DNA of 64,000 nucleotides from Acidobacteriota bacterium (GCA_003223025.1 QHXR01000001.1:632248-696247), one strand, 5' to 3'. Shown: positions 35,411-44,290, counted from the stretch's first letter. Notes: generated by a model from the sequence alone, not told the origin. Translations and numbers: made by a program.

Positions 35411-36511
35411 ATGTATAAGCAGATCGGCATTTTGACAGGCGGTGGTGATGCACCGGGACTCAACGCGGTGATCCGTGCAGTCGTGCGTACCGCCGTCGGC
35501 GAGTATGGGATGAAGTGCATCGGCATCGAAGATAGCTTCGACGGAATACTCGGCGAGCCGCACACGATGACTCTGACGCAGAAGACCGTCAGTGGGATAC
35601 TTCCGCGCGGCGGAACGATCCTCGGGACGCGAAACCGCGGAAGCTTCGTGAAGATGGTGGAAGGTAAACCCACTTTTCCGGATATTCCGATCGGCGAAGC
35701 ACTTGCGAATCTCGATATTCTCGGAATCGAAGCTTTGGTGGTACTCGGAGGCGAGGGAACTCTTGCGATCGCAGAACAGTTTCATAAGCGCGGCTTTCCG
35801 GTGATCGGTGTTCCAAAGACGATCGACAACGATCTCGCAGCGACCGAACTGACGTTCGGTTTCATGACGGCGATCGACATAGCGACGGAGGCTCTCGACC
35901 GCTTGCACACGACCGCTGCATCGCATGATCGCGTGATGGTCCTTGAAGTGATGGGACGAAACACCGGTTGGATCGCGCTTAACGCGGGTCTCGCCGGCAG
36001 CGCCGACATCATTCTAATTCCCGAGATCCCGTTCTCGTTTGAATCGGTCGCGCAGAAAGTTTTTGCACGTGAGAAAAGCGGATCGCGGTTTACGAATATT
36101 GTAGTTGCCGAGGGAGCGAAGGAAGCCGGCAAGGGCGAGATCTATTCCGATGCGGAAGGGCTTCGTCTCGGAGGCATCGGAGATCACGTGCGTCATCGGA
36201 TCGAAGAATTGACGGGTAAGGAATCCCGATGCGTCGTGCTTGGTCATCTCCAGCGCGGAGGTAGTCCGAACGCGTTCGACCGGATGCTTGGAACAAATTT
36301 TGGAGCGTGTGCCGTGAGAGCTCTCGCCGAAGGCGAGACCGGAAAGATGGTCGCACTTCAGGCAGGTACGATCATCACCGTTCCGCTCTCGGAAGCGTGT
36401 GCGAATATTAAGACTGTGCCCGTCGCCGGCCAACTCGTGCGGACGGCGCGCGACATCGGGATCTCGTTTGCCGCCGCCGAAGAAGCAAAGGCCGTTTCAA
36501 AGAAAAATTAA
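35411..36511 (+). CDS. pfkA: 6-phosphofructokinase (group III type)
   Basis: 366 aa; phosphorylates fructose 6-phosphate. Motifs: ILTGGGDAPGLNAVIR, VLGGEGTLAIAEQF, the PKTIDNDLAATELTFGF active-site loop, and GHLQRGGSPNAFDR. The residue equivalent to E. coli Gly104 is Gly (GGEG), as in ATP-dependent enzymes, while the 124-equivalent is Lys (PKTIDND), typical of PPi-dependent and group III enzymes. ATP use is the better guess, but the combination is mixed. greA follows after 3 nt. Confidence 0.93.
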   Translation: MYKQIGILTGGGDAPGLNAVIRAVVRTAVGEYGMKCIGIEDSFDGILGEPHTMTLTQKTVSGILPRGGTILGTRNRGSFVKMVEGKPTFPDIPIGEALANLDILGIEALVVLGGEGTLAIAEQFHKRGFPVIGVPKTIDNDLAATELTFGFMTAIDIATEALDRLHTTAASHDRVMVLEVMGRNTGWIALNAGLAGSADIILIPEIPFSFESVAQKVFAREKSGSRFTNIVVAEGAKEAGKGEIYSDAEGLRLGGIGDHVRHRIEELTGKESRCVVLGHLQRGGSPNAFDRMLGTNFGACAVRALAEGETGKMVALQAGTIITVPLSEACANIKTVPVAGQLVRTARDIGISFAAAEEAKAVSKKN

Positions 36512-36514
36512 GTT

Positions 36515-36985
36515 ATGGAAGCAGTAAAAAAGAAACTTCAGGCTGAACTCGACTCACTCGAAGAAGAGCTTCATTTCAAGCTACCGAAAGAAATTCAGAA
36601 GGCTCGCGAGTTTGGCGATCTGCGTGAGAATGCGGAGTATAAAGCGGCGATGGAGCGACAGTCGATCGTCCAGGCCCGCATCATGCAAGTGCGCAATCGA
36701 CTTGGCGAAGTCGAGTCGATCGATCTTTCAAAGATCCCTACCGACCGAGTCGCGTACGGCTCACGCGTCGTGCTCTTTGATCTCGAGAAGGAAGAGAAGA
36801 TCAAGTACAAGCTTGTCACATCTGAAGAGAGTGATCCGGAGAACGGTTTGATCTCGACGGTCTCGCCGATCGGCCAGGCCCTGATGGGCAAGGAAGAAGG
36901 CGACGAGGTCCGCGTCAAAACTCCGACCGGCGTCCGGAATTTTGAGATCAGCCGGCTGGCGACAATTCACGAGAAGGAAGATTAG
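36515..36985 (+). CDS. greA: transcription elongation factor GreA
   Basis: 156 aa; stimulates RNA polymerase to cleave backtracked transcripts. The N-terminal coiled coil contains the signature EFGDLRENAEYKAAMERQ with the acidic tip residues. The C-terminal FKBP-like domain shows YKLVTSEESDPENGLISTVSPIGQALMGKEEGDEV. Spaced 3 nt after pfkA, so co-transcribed. Confidence 0.97.
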   Translation: MEAVKKKLQAELDSLEEELHFKLPKEIQKAREFGDLRENAEYKAAMERQSIVQARIMQVRNRLGEVESIDLSKIPTDRVAYGSRVVLFDLEKEEKIKYKLVTSEESDPENGLISTVSPIGQALMGKEEGDEVRVKTPTGVRNFEISRLATIHEKED

Positions 36986-36986
36986 G

Positions 36987-37046
36987 TCGTCAGTCGTCAG
37001 TTGTCAGTTAATGCTGCCTTCTGACGACTGACCACTGACCACTGAT
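36987..37046. repeat. inverted word repeat, GTCGTCAGTTGTCAGT type
   Basis: GTCGTCAGTCGTCAGTTGTC pairs with CTGACGACTGACCACTGACC. It starts next to the greA stop, and the right arm runs into the ATG of the following gene (ACCACTGATG), so repeat and start codon overlap. Confidence 0.9.
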
Positions 37047-37677
37047 GTTAGGAGCAAGTATCGGCCGCGGTGCAATGACGATCATCAATGCGATGGTTCG
37101 AGGTCTTGCCGCGGCCGGCGTTCATCCGAACATCCTTACGGCGATCGGTGTTTCGATCAATGTCGGATGCGCCGTGCTTTTCGGTATCGGGGAATTTTTC
37201 TGGGCGGGGATCGTTTTGATCGTCGCAAATCTTTTTGACATGCTCGACGGCAACGTCGCTCGGCTGACCGGTAACGTAACCAAGTTTGGAAGCTTTCTCG
37301 ATTCGTCTCTCGACAGACTATCGGACATGGTCGTCTTTCTCGGCATCATGATCTTCTACGCCGGAAATTCGCCGCAGCATTCCTTGCTAAACGTTTTTCT
37401 CGCGGGTGTCGGAATGATCGCTTCGGTTATGGTGAGTTACACGACTGCCCGTTCGGAAGGGTTGGGCGTGAAAGCAAACGTCGGATTTCTTCAGCGGCCT
37501 GAGCGCGTAGTCCTGTTCATCATCGGAGCGCTTTCGACGTGGGACTGGAATTCGAATAACTTCTTTTTCAACCGGATGCCGCAGGTGCTGTGGGTTCTCG
37601 CGGTCGGATCGGTCTGGACACTGGTTCACCGGATGTATTTCATTTGGACGGAGTTTAGAAAGCTCGAGACTGCGTAA
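37045..37677 (+). CDS. CDP-alcohol phosphatidyltransferase family protein
   Basis: 210 aa membrane enzyme of phospholipid headgroup synthesis. The diagnostic motif D-x2-D-G-x2-A-R-x8-G-x3-D-x3-D is present (DMLDGNVARLTGNVTKFGSFLDSSLDRLSD). About five or six hydrophobic helices. Exact product (phosphatidylglycerol phosphate, phosphatidylinositol phosphate or other) is undetermined. The start ATG lies in a word repeat. First of three closely spaced genes. Confidence 0.9.
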   Translation: MLGASIGRGAMTIINAMVRGLAAAGVHPNILTAIGVSINVGCAVLFGIGEFFWAGIVLIVANLFDMLDGNVARLTGNVTKFGSFLDSSLDRLSDMVVFLGIMIFYAGNSPQHSLLNVFLAGVGMIASVMVSYTTARSEGLGVKANVGFLQRPERVVLFIIGALSTWDWNSNNFFFNRMPQVLWVLAVGSVWTLVHRMYFIWTEFRKLETA

Positions 37678-37680
37678 GAT

Positions 37681-38103
37681 ATGTGGGACTGGCTCGCCGA
37701 CTTCTGGGCATCGCTTACGCTGGCAAAGGTCCTCCTGGGAGCAGGCGTGTTCGTCGGCTCGTTCGTACTGAGCCTGGTGATCGTCGCGATCGTGATGGTC
37801 AAGATCCCGGAGAATTATTTTAGTTCGCACTACCAACACGACTTCCTTCCTAACAGCTCATGGCTCACGCGGTGGGGGGCGACGGTCGCAAAAAATGTCG
37901 CCGGGCTGATACTTGTGATCGCGGGGATCATTATGCTCGTCGGACCGGGCCAGGGAATTCTTACGATCCTGATCGGACTGATCTTAATGGACATTCCCGG
38001 AAAACGTCCGCTTGAGGCGAGGCTTATCAAGCGACCGGTAATCCTTGCCGCGGTGAACAGCTTTCGCGCAAAATATAAAAAACCGCCGCTCATGATGGAC
38101 TGA
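37681..38103 (+). CDS. PGPGW-type small transmembrane protein
   Basis: 140 aa. Membrane helices near AKVLLGAGVFVGSFVLSLVIVAIVMV and AGLILVIAGIIMLVGPGQGILTILIGLILM; the second contains VGPGQGILTILIGL, matching the short PGPGW family of unknown function. A basic cytosolic tail follows. Gap of 3 nt from the CDP-alcohol transferase gene, suggesting a shared membrane-lipid role (inferred). Confidence 0.75.
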   Translation: MWDWLADFWASLTLAKVLLGAGVFVGSFVLSLVIVAIVMVKIPENYFSSHYQHDFLPNSSWLTRWGATVAKNVAGLILVIAGIIMLVGPGQGILTILIGLILMDIPGKRPLEARLIKRPVILAAVNSFRAKYKKPPLMMD

Positions 38104-38108
38104 CGCAA

Positions 38109-38399
38109 ATGGGGATTCTGAGATTTTTTAAGCGTAAGAAAGATCACGATGTGCTAGCCGAGCGCCGCGCACATCTTCTGGCGCACGGCCGGATATGTGA
38201 CGGCCGGATCATTGACACTGAGATCAACGGCCGCGGCGAAGAGATAGTCTTCTATCTGTATACGCTTAACGGCGTCGACTTCGAATCTTCCGAACTGCTG
38301 ACCGAGGAGCAGAGCAGCGATCCGCTACGCTACGCCCCGGGTGCGAAGATCGGGGTTCGCTATGATCCGAAGAATCAGGGAAATTCGATGTTGGTTTAG
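38109..38399 (+). CDS. small DUF3592-like protein, hypothetical
   Basis: 96 aa, basic N-terminus (MGILRFFKRKKDHDVLAERR) then a beta-rich region (GRICDGRIIDTEINGRGEEIVFYLYTLNGVDFESS ... GAKIGVRYDPKNQGNSMLV) resembling the soluble part of DUF3592 proteins, where YDPKNPxxS is typical. Five nucleotides after the previous stop, same operon. Family assignment is tentative. Confidence 0.65.
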   Translation: MGILRFFKRKKDHDVLAERRAHLLAHGRICDGRIIDTEINGRGEEIVFYLYTLNGVDFESSELLTEEQSSDPLRYAPGAKIGVRYDPKNQGNSMLV

Positions 38400-38404
38400 T
38401 TTTG

Positions 38405-38600
38405 TCTCTTGGAGTCGTTTTTGGATTAGGTTTGCAGTCTAGGGCTTTCGGTTTTGAGGTTTTCAATTTCAAATTTGAAATTTGAGATTTGAAATTGAAG
38501 AGTGAAAACCGAAAACCAAAACCGAAAACCGAAAGCCCAAAGCCCAAAGCCCAAAACCGAAAGCCCAAAGCCAAAAACCAAGACCAAACCTCCGACCAAT
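38405..38600. repeat. complex inverted word repeat upstream of biotin carboxylase
   Basis: Three word types are nested: GGGCTTTCGGTTTTGAGG against CCGAAAACCGAAAGCCC arrays, and an inner ATTTCAAATTTGAAATTTGAG palindrome. The right arm is greatly expanded (CCAAAGCCCAAAGCCC, 38521-38580). It ends 4 nt before the accC start codon. Confidence 0.92.
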
Positions 38601-38603
38601 TCT

Positions 38604-40115
38604 ATGTTCAAAAAAATCCTCATCGCCAATCGCGGAGAGATCGCGTGTCGGGTCATTCGAGCTTGTCGCGAGATGCGTATCGAAACTGTCGCGGTCTATT
38701 CGGATGTAGATAGCGACGCTCTCCACGTTCGGATGGCGGATGAGGCTTACAACATTGGCCCGGCGCCTTCGAGCGAGAGTTATCTGCGCGGTGAAAAGAT
38801 AGTCGAAGTTGCACTGAAAGCGGGTGCCGAAGCGATCCATCCCGGATATGGATTCCTTTCTGAGAATGCGGAATTCGTCAGAAAAGTTCAGAAGGCCGGA
38901 TTAACATTCATCGGCCCGCCGCCGGAAGCTATGGAGGCAATGGGCGGAAAGATCTCGGCGAGGAAGATCGCGATCGCCGCCGGCGTCCCTGTCGTTCCAG
39001 GTACTACGGAACCGATCGACTCATACGAAGAAGCGGAAAAAACTGCGGGTTCGTTCGGTTATCCGGTGATGCTTAAAGCGTCAGCGGGCGGCGGTGGAAA
39101 GGGAATGCGTCTCGTCGAAGCGGCATCGCAGCTCAAATCTGCGCTTGCGACGGCGCAGTCAGAAGCTCTTGCGAGTTTCGGTGACGACGCGGTTTATATC
39201 GAGAAGGCGATCGTCCGGCCGCGGCATATCGAGATCCAGATTTTTTCCGACGGTCACGGGAATCACACTTATCTTGCCGAACGCGAATGCTCGATCCAGC
39301 GACGTCATCAGAAAGTGATCGAAGAAGCGCCGTCGCCGATCAATTCAGCCGAGCTCCGGAAAGCGATGGGCGAGTGCGCGGTGATGGTCGCGAAGGCGGT
39401 GGATTATGTGGGTGCCGGTACGGTCGAGTTTTTGGTCTCGGACATCGATCACTCGTTTTATTTTTTGGAAATGAACACGCGACTGCAGGTCGAGCATCCC
39501 GTTACAGAGCTTGTCACTGGAATCGATCTAGTGCGCGAACAGATCCGTGTCGCTGCGGGAGAGCCTTTATCTTTCACACAGGATGAAGTGAAGGTAGTCG
39601 GCCACGCGATCGAGTGCCGTATCTACGCCGAAGATCCGTCGAATAATTTTCTTCCTTCGCCCGGAACTATTACGCGTCTCCGGATCCCGCAAGGTCCGGG
39701 TGTCAGGGACGACGGCGGTGTGTATGAAGGCGTGGAAGTCTCGATCCATTACGATCCGATGATCTCGAAGTTCGCAGTCCTCGGCCGGGATCGCGCGGAG
39801 GCCATTGATCGGATGCGACGTGCTCTGGCTGAGTACGAGATCGTCGGGATAAAGACGACGCTGCCGTTCTTTCGTGCAGTTATGGACGACGACGAGTTTC
39901 AGTCCGGAAAGCTTGATACAGGATTCATTTCGCGTTTCATGGAACGACGAAAAGAAACTGAGCCCGACCGGTCCGCACTCGACCTCGCGATTGTCGCCGC
40001 GGCGCTGGCAGCTTCAAAACAACGTGCAGATTCCGCAGCATCAGCGGATGTCGCGAGAAGCAGACCGAGCCGCTGGGCAATGTCGGGCCGGCTCGCCTCT
40101 CGAGACAATCTATAG
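38604..40115 (+). CDS. accC: biotin carboxylase (acetyl-/propionyl-CoA carboxylase type)
   Basis: 503 aa; carboxylates biotin with ATP and bicarbonate. Family start MFKKILIANRGEIACRVIRACREM; ATP-grasp motifs KASAGGGGKGMRLV, ERECSIQRRHQKVIEEAP and EMNTRLQVEHPVTELVTGIDLV. The start at 38604 is clear; the longer frame upstream is repeat. It is about 50 residues longer at the C-terminus than E. coli AccC, ending in an Ala/Arg-rich segment. No biotin carrier gene is adjacent, so acetyl- versus propionyl-CoA service is open. Confidence 0.94.
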   Translation: MFKKILIANRGEIACRVIRACREMRIETVAVYSDVDSDALHVRMADEAYNIGPAPSSESYLRGEKIVEVALKAGAEAIHPGYGFLSENAEFVRKVQKAGLTFIGPPPEAMEAMGGKISARKIAIAAGVPVVPGTTEPIDSYEEAEKTAGSFGYPVMLKASAGGGGKGMRLVEAASQLKSALATAQSEALASFGDDAVYIEKAIVRPRHIEIQIFSDGHGNHTYLAERECSIQRRHQKVIEEAPSPINSAELRKAMGECAVMVAKAVDYVGAGTVEFLVSDIDHSFYFLEMNTRLQVEHPVTELVTGIDLVREQIRVAAGEPLSFTQDEVKVVGHAIECRIYAEDPSNNFLPSPGTITRLRIPQGPGVRDDGGVYEGVEVSIHYDPMISKFAVLGRDRAEAIDRMRRALAEYEIVGIKTTLPFFRAVMDDDEFQSGKLDTGFISRFMERRKETEPDRSALDLAIVAAALAASKQRADSAASADVARSRPSRWAMSGRLASRDNL

Positions 40116-40128
40116 GACAGCTCCAATG

Positions 40129-40157
40129 AAAAAAGAGTGAACATTTCTGTTCACTCT
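40129..40157 (-). terminator. terminator of the 40214-41686 gene
   Basis: On the minus strand GAGTGAAC-agaaat-GTTCACTC is followed by TTTTTTC, a compact intrinsic terminator downstream of the minus-strand gene. Confidence 0.8.
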
Positions 40158-40165
40158 CGAATGTT

Positions 40166-40205
40166 TTGAGCGGCTCGACGATTCGTCGGGCCGCTCAAGT
40201 TTTAC
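40166..40205 (+). terminator. terminator after biotin carboxylase
   Basis: 14-bp stem TTGAGCGGCTCGAC / GTCGGGCCGCTCAA with a 5-nt loop, followed by GTTTT. Placed between two converging genes. Confidence 0.75.
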
Positions 40206-40213
40206 CGTGGAGA

Positions 40214-41686
40214 TTATGGATTCGCGACGAAGTCCACTCCAGCTATATCGTCATTCAGCGAAAACGTCCGTGTGTCATCCGCAAAGGTGTAACGCTTGTG
40301 CGATACGGTCATCACATAGAAGTTTCCGACTTCAGTTTCCGTAACGGTGTAATAACCGAACGGGTTAGTTAAAGCAACGTGGGCATCGCCCGTTTGGGGG
40401 TTCGTCACCGTCAGACGAGCACCGCCGATCCCTTGACCGAACGAGTCGACCACGCGGCCGCTGATCGAAGCCGGAGCCGCTGTCGGCGCGAGCTGCGAGT
40501 TAGCATAGGTACACTGGATGATCTCAGCTTCCTGAGGGATCAGAGTAGCAGTTCGAGTCGCGAGAGTAAGAACCGCATCGTCCGTCTGCGGCAAACCACC
40601 CGGATCCTCGGTACATGTCAGAGCAGCCAGGGTCCAGACCGGCAAATAATTATTCTCGACTATATTAATCGTGTTTGCCGCATCAAACGCGGTTATCTGG
40701 AACGTCTCCGTCGCGTTCGTTGAGATAGGACTTCCCGGGCCCGGGCCGACAACGTCGTCAATCAAACTAAACGGCGTCACCGTGGTACCCTGCGTGAACG
40801 TGAAATTGAACGCGAATGTCGAAGTCGATCCGACAGGCGGTCCCTGCGTCGAAACTTCCTTGGTGATCCTGAGGAACGCCGGGAAGATCGCTGCGTCGAC
40901 CGACATGGAGCGGTTTGCACCACCGTTGAGATTTGAGTGATAAGGCGAGCCGCTAATGCTGATCGCTGAACCCGCAATCGTCCAATCGATACGTGTGGAT
41001 ATGTGACCGCCATAAGCTATCACAACGTTATCGTCAGTGGCCGTGAAGGTAAGTGTAATACTCGTTTCACTCGTACCGGCATATGTCCCCGTCAATGTAT
41101 AAGCGGATACACCAGTAATATCGCCATTCCAGATTCGGAATGATCCGGGGATTTGCGTTACGGTGCTGTTTGGATCATCGGGAACCGGGAAAGAGGCTCC
41201 TTCAACACACGGGGAAACATTTATGCAAGGGTCAGCGCCACCCGGACCCTGGGGCGGCTGTACCGACGCGTCAAACGTGCCGAGATAGTCGATCGCATGT
41301 TTGCCCGTATTGGTCGTCGCATAATTGATGGTTACCGTATTCCCGGTCGAACCCGGCGTGAGACCAGTGATCAGCGCCCGGTACGGAACGAATTCACCTT
41401 CTACCCACTGCGAGTTATTGCGGCCAAGATTACCGTTTTGCCAAGGAGCGTTTCCCGCACAAGCGACTTCGGGAGTACCACGTCCTCCGTTCGCACACTG
41501 TTGAAGGGTCACTGCGAGCGGAGCCATTACGACTTGATCGGAATCTTGCCCTGCTCTTGATTTTTGTCCGGCGGCGGTGCCCCAGATTGACTGTGCGGAT
41601 CCGAAACTCGAAAGCATCAGAACCAATGCGAGCAACATTGTCAGTCTTGCTGCCGAATACTTTTGCTTGGTAAATAACGAAAACAT
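40214..41686 (-). CDS. secreted protein with SpaA/prealbumin-like and carboxypeptidase-regulatory-like domains
   Basis: 490 aa. The N-terminal signal includes ARLTMLLALVLMLSSFGSAQS. Residues about 60-270 are a beta-rich domain of unknown type. Residues about 275-390 resemble a prealbumin-like fold (LRITKEVSTQGPPVGSTSTFAFNFTF ... IQCTYANSQ). Residues about 400-490 form a carboxypeptidase-regulatory-like domain (ASISGRVVDSFGQGIGGARLTVTNPQTG ... NPFGYYTVTE). The last two modules also end the subtilisin gene upstream. GAGGAG precedes the ATG. Confidence 0.8.
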   Translation of the reverse strand: MFSLFTKQKYSAARLTMLLALVLMLSSFGSAQSIWGTAAGQKSRAGQDSDQVVMAPLAVTLQQCANGGRGTPEVACAGNAPWQNGNLGRNNSQWVEGEFVPYRALITGLTPGSTGNTVTINYATTNTGKHAIDYLGTFDASVQPPQGPGGADPCINVSPCVEGASFPVPDDPNSTVTQIPGSFRIWNGDITGVSAYTLTGTYAGTSETSITLTFTATDDNVVIAYGGHISTRIDWTIAGSAISISGSPYHSNLNGGANRSMSVDAAIFPAFLRITKEVSTQGPPVGSTSTFAFNFTFTQGTTVTPFSLIDDVVGPGPGSPISTNATETFQITAFDAANTINIVENNYLPVWTLAALTCTEDPGGLPQTDDAVLTLATRTATLIPQEAEIIQCTYANSQLAPTAAPASISGRVVDSFGQGIGGARLTVTNPQTGDAHVALTNPFGYYTVTETEVGNFYVMTVSHKRYTFADDTRTFSLNDDIAGVDFVANP

Positions 41687-42135
41687 AATTTTACTCCTCT
41701 CTCTCTATCTCTCTTAAAGCCCGTTACGGGTATAGCTCAGTTTGTTGATTCCCAGAAACAACAAATAAGTTTACGTTTCCAAAAAACGCGAAAACTATTA
41801 CTTGGGTATAGGGCGAACCAATCTAAAATAAATACCGTGTGAGACTGTTTAACAAAATACATTGAATGATGTCAAGACTTTTTTTCCACAGCCTCGTCCA
41901 AAAACTTCCCTTGAAATCACAGAAAAAAACTCGTGGTTTGGCTCGTCCAAACCATTTCCGCCGTCCGAGATCGGGCGGCAAACCATTGCTAAATAAGCCA
42001 GTAGGGAAGGTGCTTAACTAAAAAGGTAAACTATGCAGACAATATAGCACGAATCCGGGCTTATTCCAGTGAAATATTCAGACGACGGATCTCCTTGGTC
42101 TCAAATGTTTCTCAGACGGCTTCAAAATGAGCTTT
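41687..42135. other. 449-nt leader/intergenic region, no gene
   Basis: Contains the promoter-like elements of the 40214-41686 gene and an AT-rich stretch. Near 41925 and 41949 short copies of CTCGTGGTTTGGCTCGTCCAAACCA form a small inverted element, and CCGCCGTCCGAGATCGGGCGG (41968-41990) is a short hairpin. A 70-codon frame at 42069-42281 runs over two terminators and is not supported as a gene. Confidence 0.5.
41847..41875 (-). promoter_or_regulatory. candidate sigma-70-type promoter
   Basis: On the minus strand TTGACA, 17-nt spacer, TTAAAC, about 160 nt upstream of the 40214-41686 start. The -35 box is perfect; the -10 is weak. Confidence 0.4.
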
Positions 42136-42138
42136 TTG

Positions 42139-42189
42139 CCCAAAAACAAGAAAGAAGCTGCCCAGAAAACGAGTATTCTGAACAGCTTC
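42139..42189 (-). terminator. second terminator downstream of the subtilisin gene
   Basis: Minus strand: GAAGCTG-ttcagaatactcgttttctggg-CAGCTTC, then TTTCTTGTTTTTG. Confidence 0.65.
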
Positions 42190-42232
42190 TTTTCGAGATG
42201 TATCCCGCGTCCGGGCCTGGTCACTTTGGACC

Positions 42233-42264
42233 AAAAAAAGGGGCCGCCTTTTTAGACAGCCCCC
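42233..42264 (-). terminator. first terminator downstream of the subtilisin gene
   Basis: Minus strand: GGGGC-tgtctaaaaaggcg-GCCCC followed by seven T residues, 27 nt after the stop codon. Tandem with the next terminator. Confidence 0.8.
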
Positions 42265-42290
42265 ATTTCAGTTTCGCCTAACGACGATCT

Positions 42291-44201
42291 TCAGCGCTCC
42301 CAACTGTCGGCGAAAAAGTCGACGCCAACGAGATTATCCTGCAGCGTAAACGACCTCTCACTATTTTGGATCGTGTAGCGTCCTCGGCTATGAGCCGTCA
42401 GGACGTAGAAATCCATGACATTGAGATCCGCAAACGCGTAATACCCGAAAGTCGAAGTCAACGCTGTTCTAGTCTCGCCCGTGGTGGCGTCGAATAATGT
42501 CAGCATTATTCCCCGAACCCCACGTCCTCGATAGTCGACGATCCGTCCTTGAATGCTCGCGGTCGCGGCGGATGGGCCGATCTCGTCACTTGTGAAAGTG
42601 CAGGTCACCGATTCGCCGGCTTCGACCATGATATTCGCCTTACGATTTGCGAGATCGACAGTCGAGTTCGGAATGTTCGGAGATCCACCGGCGACCTCTT
42701 CACAACTTAATGACACAAGCTGCCAGCCGCTGACCGCTGATTCAGTGACCTGAATCATTTGCGAGCTCGGCTGTACATTTTGATCCGTGAACTGCTGCTC
42801 TCCTGTTAGGGTGAACGCCGGTGTGGAAATGTTAGTAGCGGCATACGGGAACGATACCGTCGAAGACGTCCCTCCGTTCGTGTGGCGAACGTGTTTTACG
42901 ATCGTGATATGCCCGTTCTGCGGAGCAGGCGACTGTGTGGGAGCCGGAGTCGGAGTCGCGGGCGGCGTTGGCGTCGGAGTTGGGGTCGCGGGCGGAGTAA
43001 CTCCGACCCATGAATACAAAAGTTTTGTCGGTGAGCCAACGCCGGCGCTCGTGATGATATCGGTCGACGCTCCGAGCACTGCCTGAGCCACGGCGCTCGG
43101 GTTCGCCGATGGATTTGCCGCCCGATACATCGCGACCACGCCTGCGACCATCGGAGCGGACATTGACGTTCCACTCATCGCCCGGGTCGCCGTATCGCTG
43201 GCAATGCCGTCGGACATAATGTTGAATCCGGGTGCAAAAATGTCTAGACATGCACCATAGTTCGAATACGGCGCGCGGGCGTCGATCTCATATGACGCTC
43301 CGACGGTAATCGCTGCTGATGTTCGTGCCGGCGTATAGGAGCATGCATCGTCAGCCGAGTTACCGGCCGCGATCGTGAACACCACGCCTGAGTTGATCGA
43401 ATTGGTGATCGAGCTCTCGAGGGCGGGCGAACCGCCGGGTGCGGTTATGCTGATATTCGCCACGGCCGGGTTGATCCTGTGAGCGGTCACCCAATCGATT
43501 CCCATTATCAGATCGGATATCGCCCCATTGCCGCCGCAGGGCAGTACACGCACTGCGTGTAGCGAGACATTTTTTGCAACGCCGTAAGTGGAGCCACCTG
43601 CAATGCCTGCTACGTGAGTTCCATGACCGTTGCAGTCGTTGCCGTTCTGGCCGTCGTTCAGGACGTCAAGAGCGACGCTGGCACGGCCGCCGAAGTCTTG
43701 GTGCGTAACCCGTATCCCCGTGTCGAGAATATAGACATGAGCGCCGGCTCCGGTGTTCGTGTAGCTATAATTCGTGTCCATCGGCAGGGCTCGCTGATCG
43801 ATCCGGTCCAAACCCCAGTCGGCGTTCGGTTGTGTAGCCGAGATCGAGATCGCCGAGTCTTCTTCGACGAATTCTACATTCGAATCGCGACTTAAGTCCT
43901 CGGCTTGTCTCGCCGACATCGTGACGGCATAGCCTTGAATGGCATTCGAATAAACGCCCTTAACTTGTCCGCCATAAACTGACGAAAGATTCTCAGCTTT
44001 CGCTTCGACTTCGCTGCTTTCAGCAGACCGACCCGAAGCGTCGCTATTAAGAACGACGATATACTGATTTGGGATCGGCTGAGTCGAACGGCGAAACTTT
44101 GATCTCTGTTCATTGTGACCAGAGGTCTTTACCGGAAGGAATGTTCCGACCGCCATAAGGGAGACGGCAAACGCCAGGGAAAGAATCGTTAATTTTCTCA
44201 T
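42291..44201 (-). CDS. secreted subtilisin-like S8 peptidase with C-terminal adhesion-type module
   Basis: 636 aa. Signal peptide, then an I9-type propeptide (NQYIVVLNSDAS ... GYAVTMSARQAEDLSRDSNVEFVEED), then the S8 domain with Asp160 (YILDTGIRVTH), His193 (NGHGTHVAGIAGG) and Ser346 (SGTSMSAPMVAG). A Pro/Thr linker (PPATPTPTPTPPATPTPAPT) leads to a prealbumin-like domain (ITIVKHVRHTNGG ... VTCTFTSDE) and a carboxypeptidase-regulatory-like domain (ASIQGRIVDYRGRGVRGIMLTLFD). An active secreted protease is likely. The C-terminal pair is homologous to that of the neighbouring downstream gene. Confidence 0.93.
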   Translation of the reverse strand: MRKLTILSLAFAVSLMAVGTFLPVKTSGHNEQRSKFRRSTQPIPNQYIVVLNSDASGRSAESSEVEAKAENLSSVYGGQVKGVYSNAIQGYAVTMSARQAEDLSRDSNVEFVEEDSAISISATQPNADWGLDRIDQRALPMDTNYSYTNTGAGAHVYILDTGIRVTHQDFGGRASVALDVLNDGQNGNDCNGHGTHVAGIAGGSTYGVAKNVSLHAVRVLPCGGNGAISDLIMGIDWVTAHRINPAVANISITAPGGSPALESSITNSINSGVVFTIAAGNSADDACSYTPARTSAAITVGASYEIDARAPYSNYGACLDIFAPGFNIMSDGIASDTATRAMSGTSMSAPMVAGVVAMYRAANPSANPSAVAQAVLGASTDIITSAGVGSPTKLLYSWVGVTPPATPTPTPTPPATPTPAPTQSPAPQNGHITIVKHVRHTNGGTSSTVSFPYAATNISTPAFTLTGEQQFTDQNVQPSSQMIQVTESAVSGWQLVSLSCEEVAGGSPNIPNSTVDLANRKANIMVEAGESVTCTFTSDEIGPSAATASIQGRIVDYRGRGVRGIMLTLFDATTGETRTALTSTFGYYAFADLNVMDFYVLTAHSRGRYTIQNSERSFTLQDNLVGVDFFADSWER

Positions 44202-44290
44202 TTAGGTAGCTCCGTGGATGGGAAAAGTCGGGCAGAAAAACTGACTGGTTTTATTTAGGAAATGAGGCTGACCGAGTGGTCACGTTGAAC

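Noticed and set aside
42069-42281. 70-codon plus-strand frame
   Set aside because: It runs through two minus-strand terminators, has no ribosome-binding site and no protein-like features.
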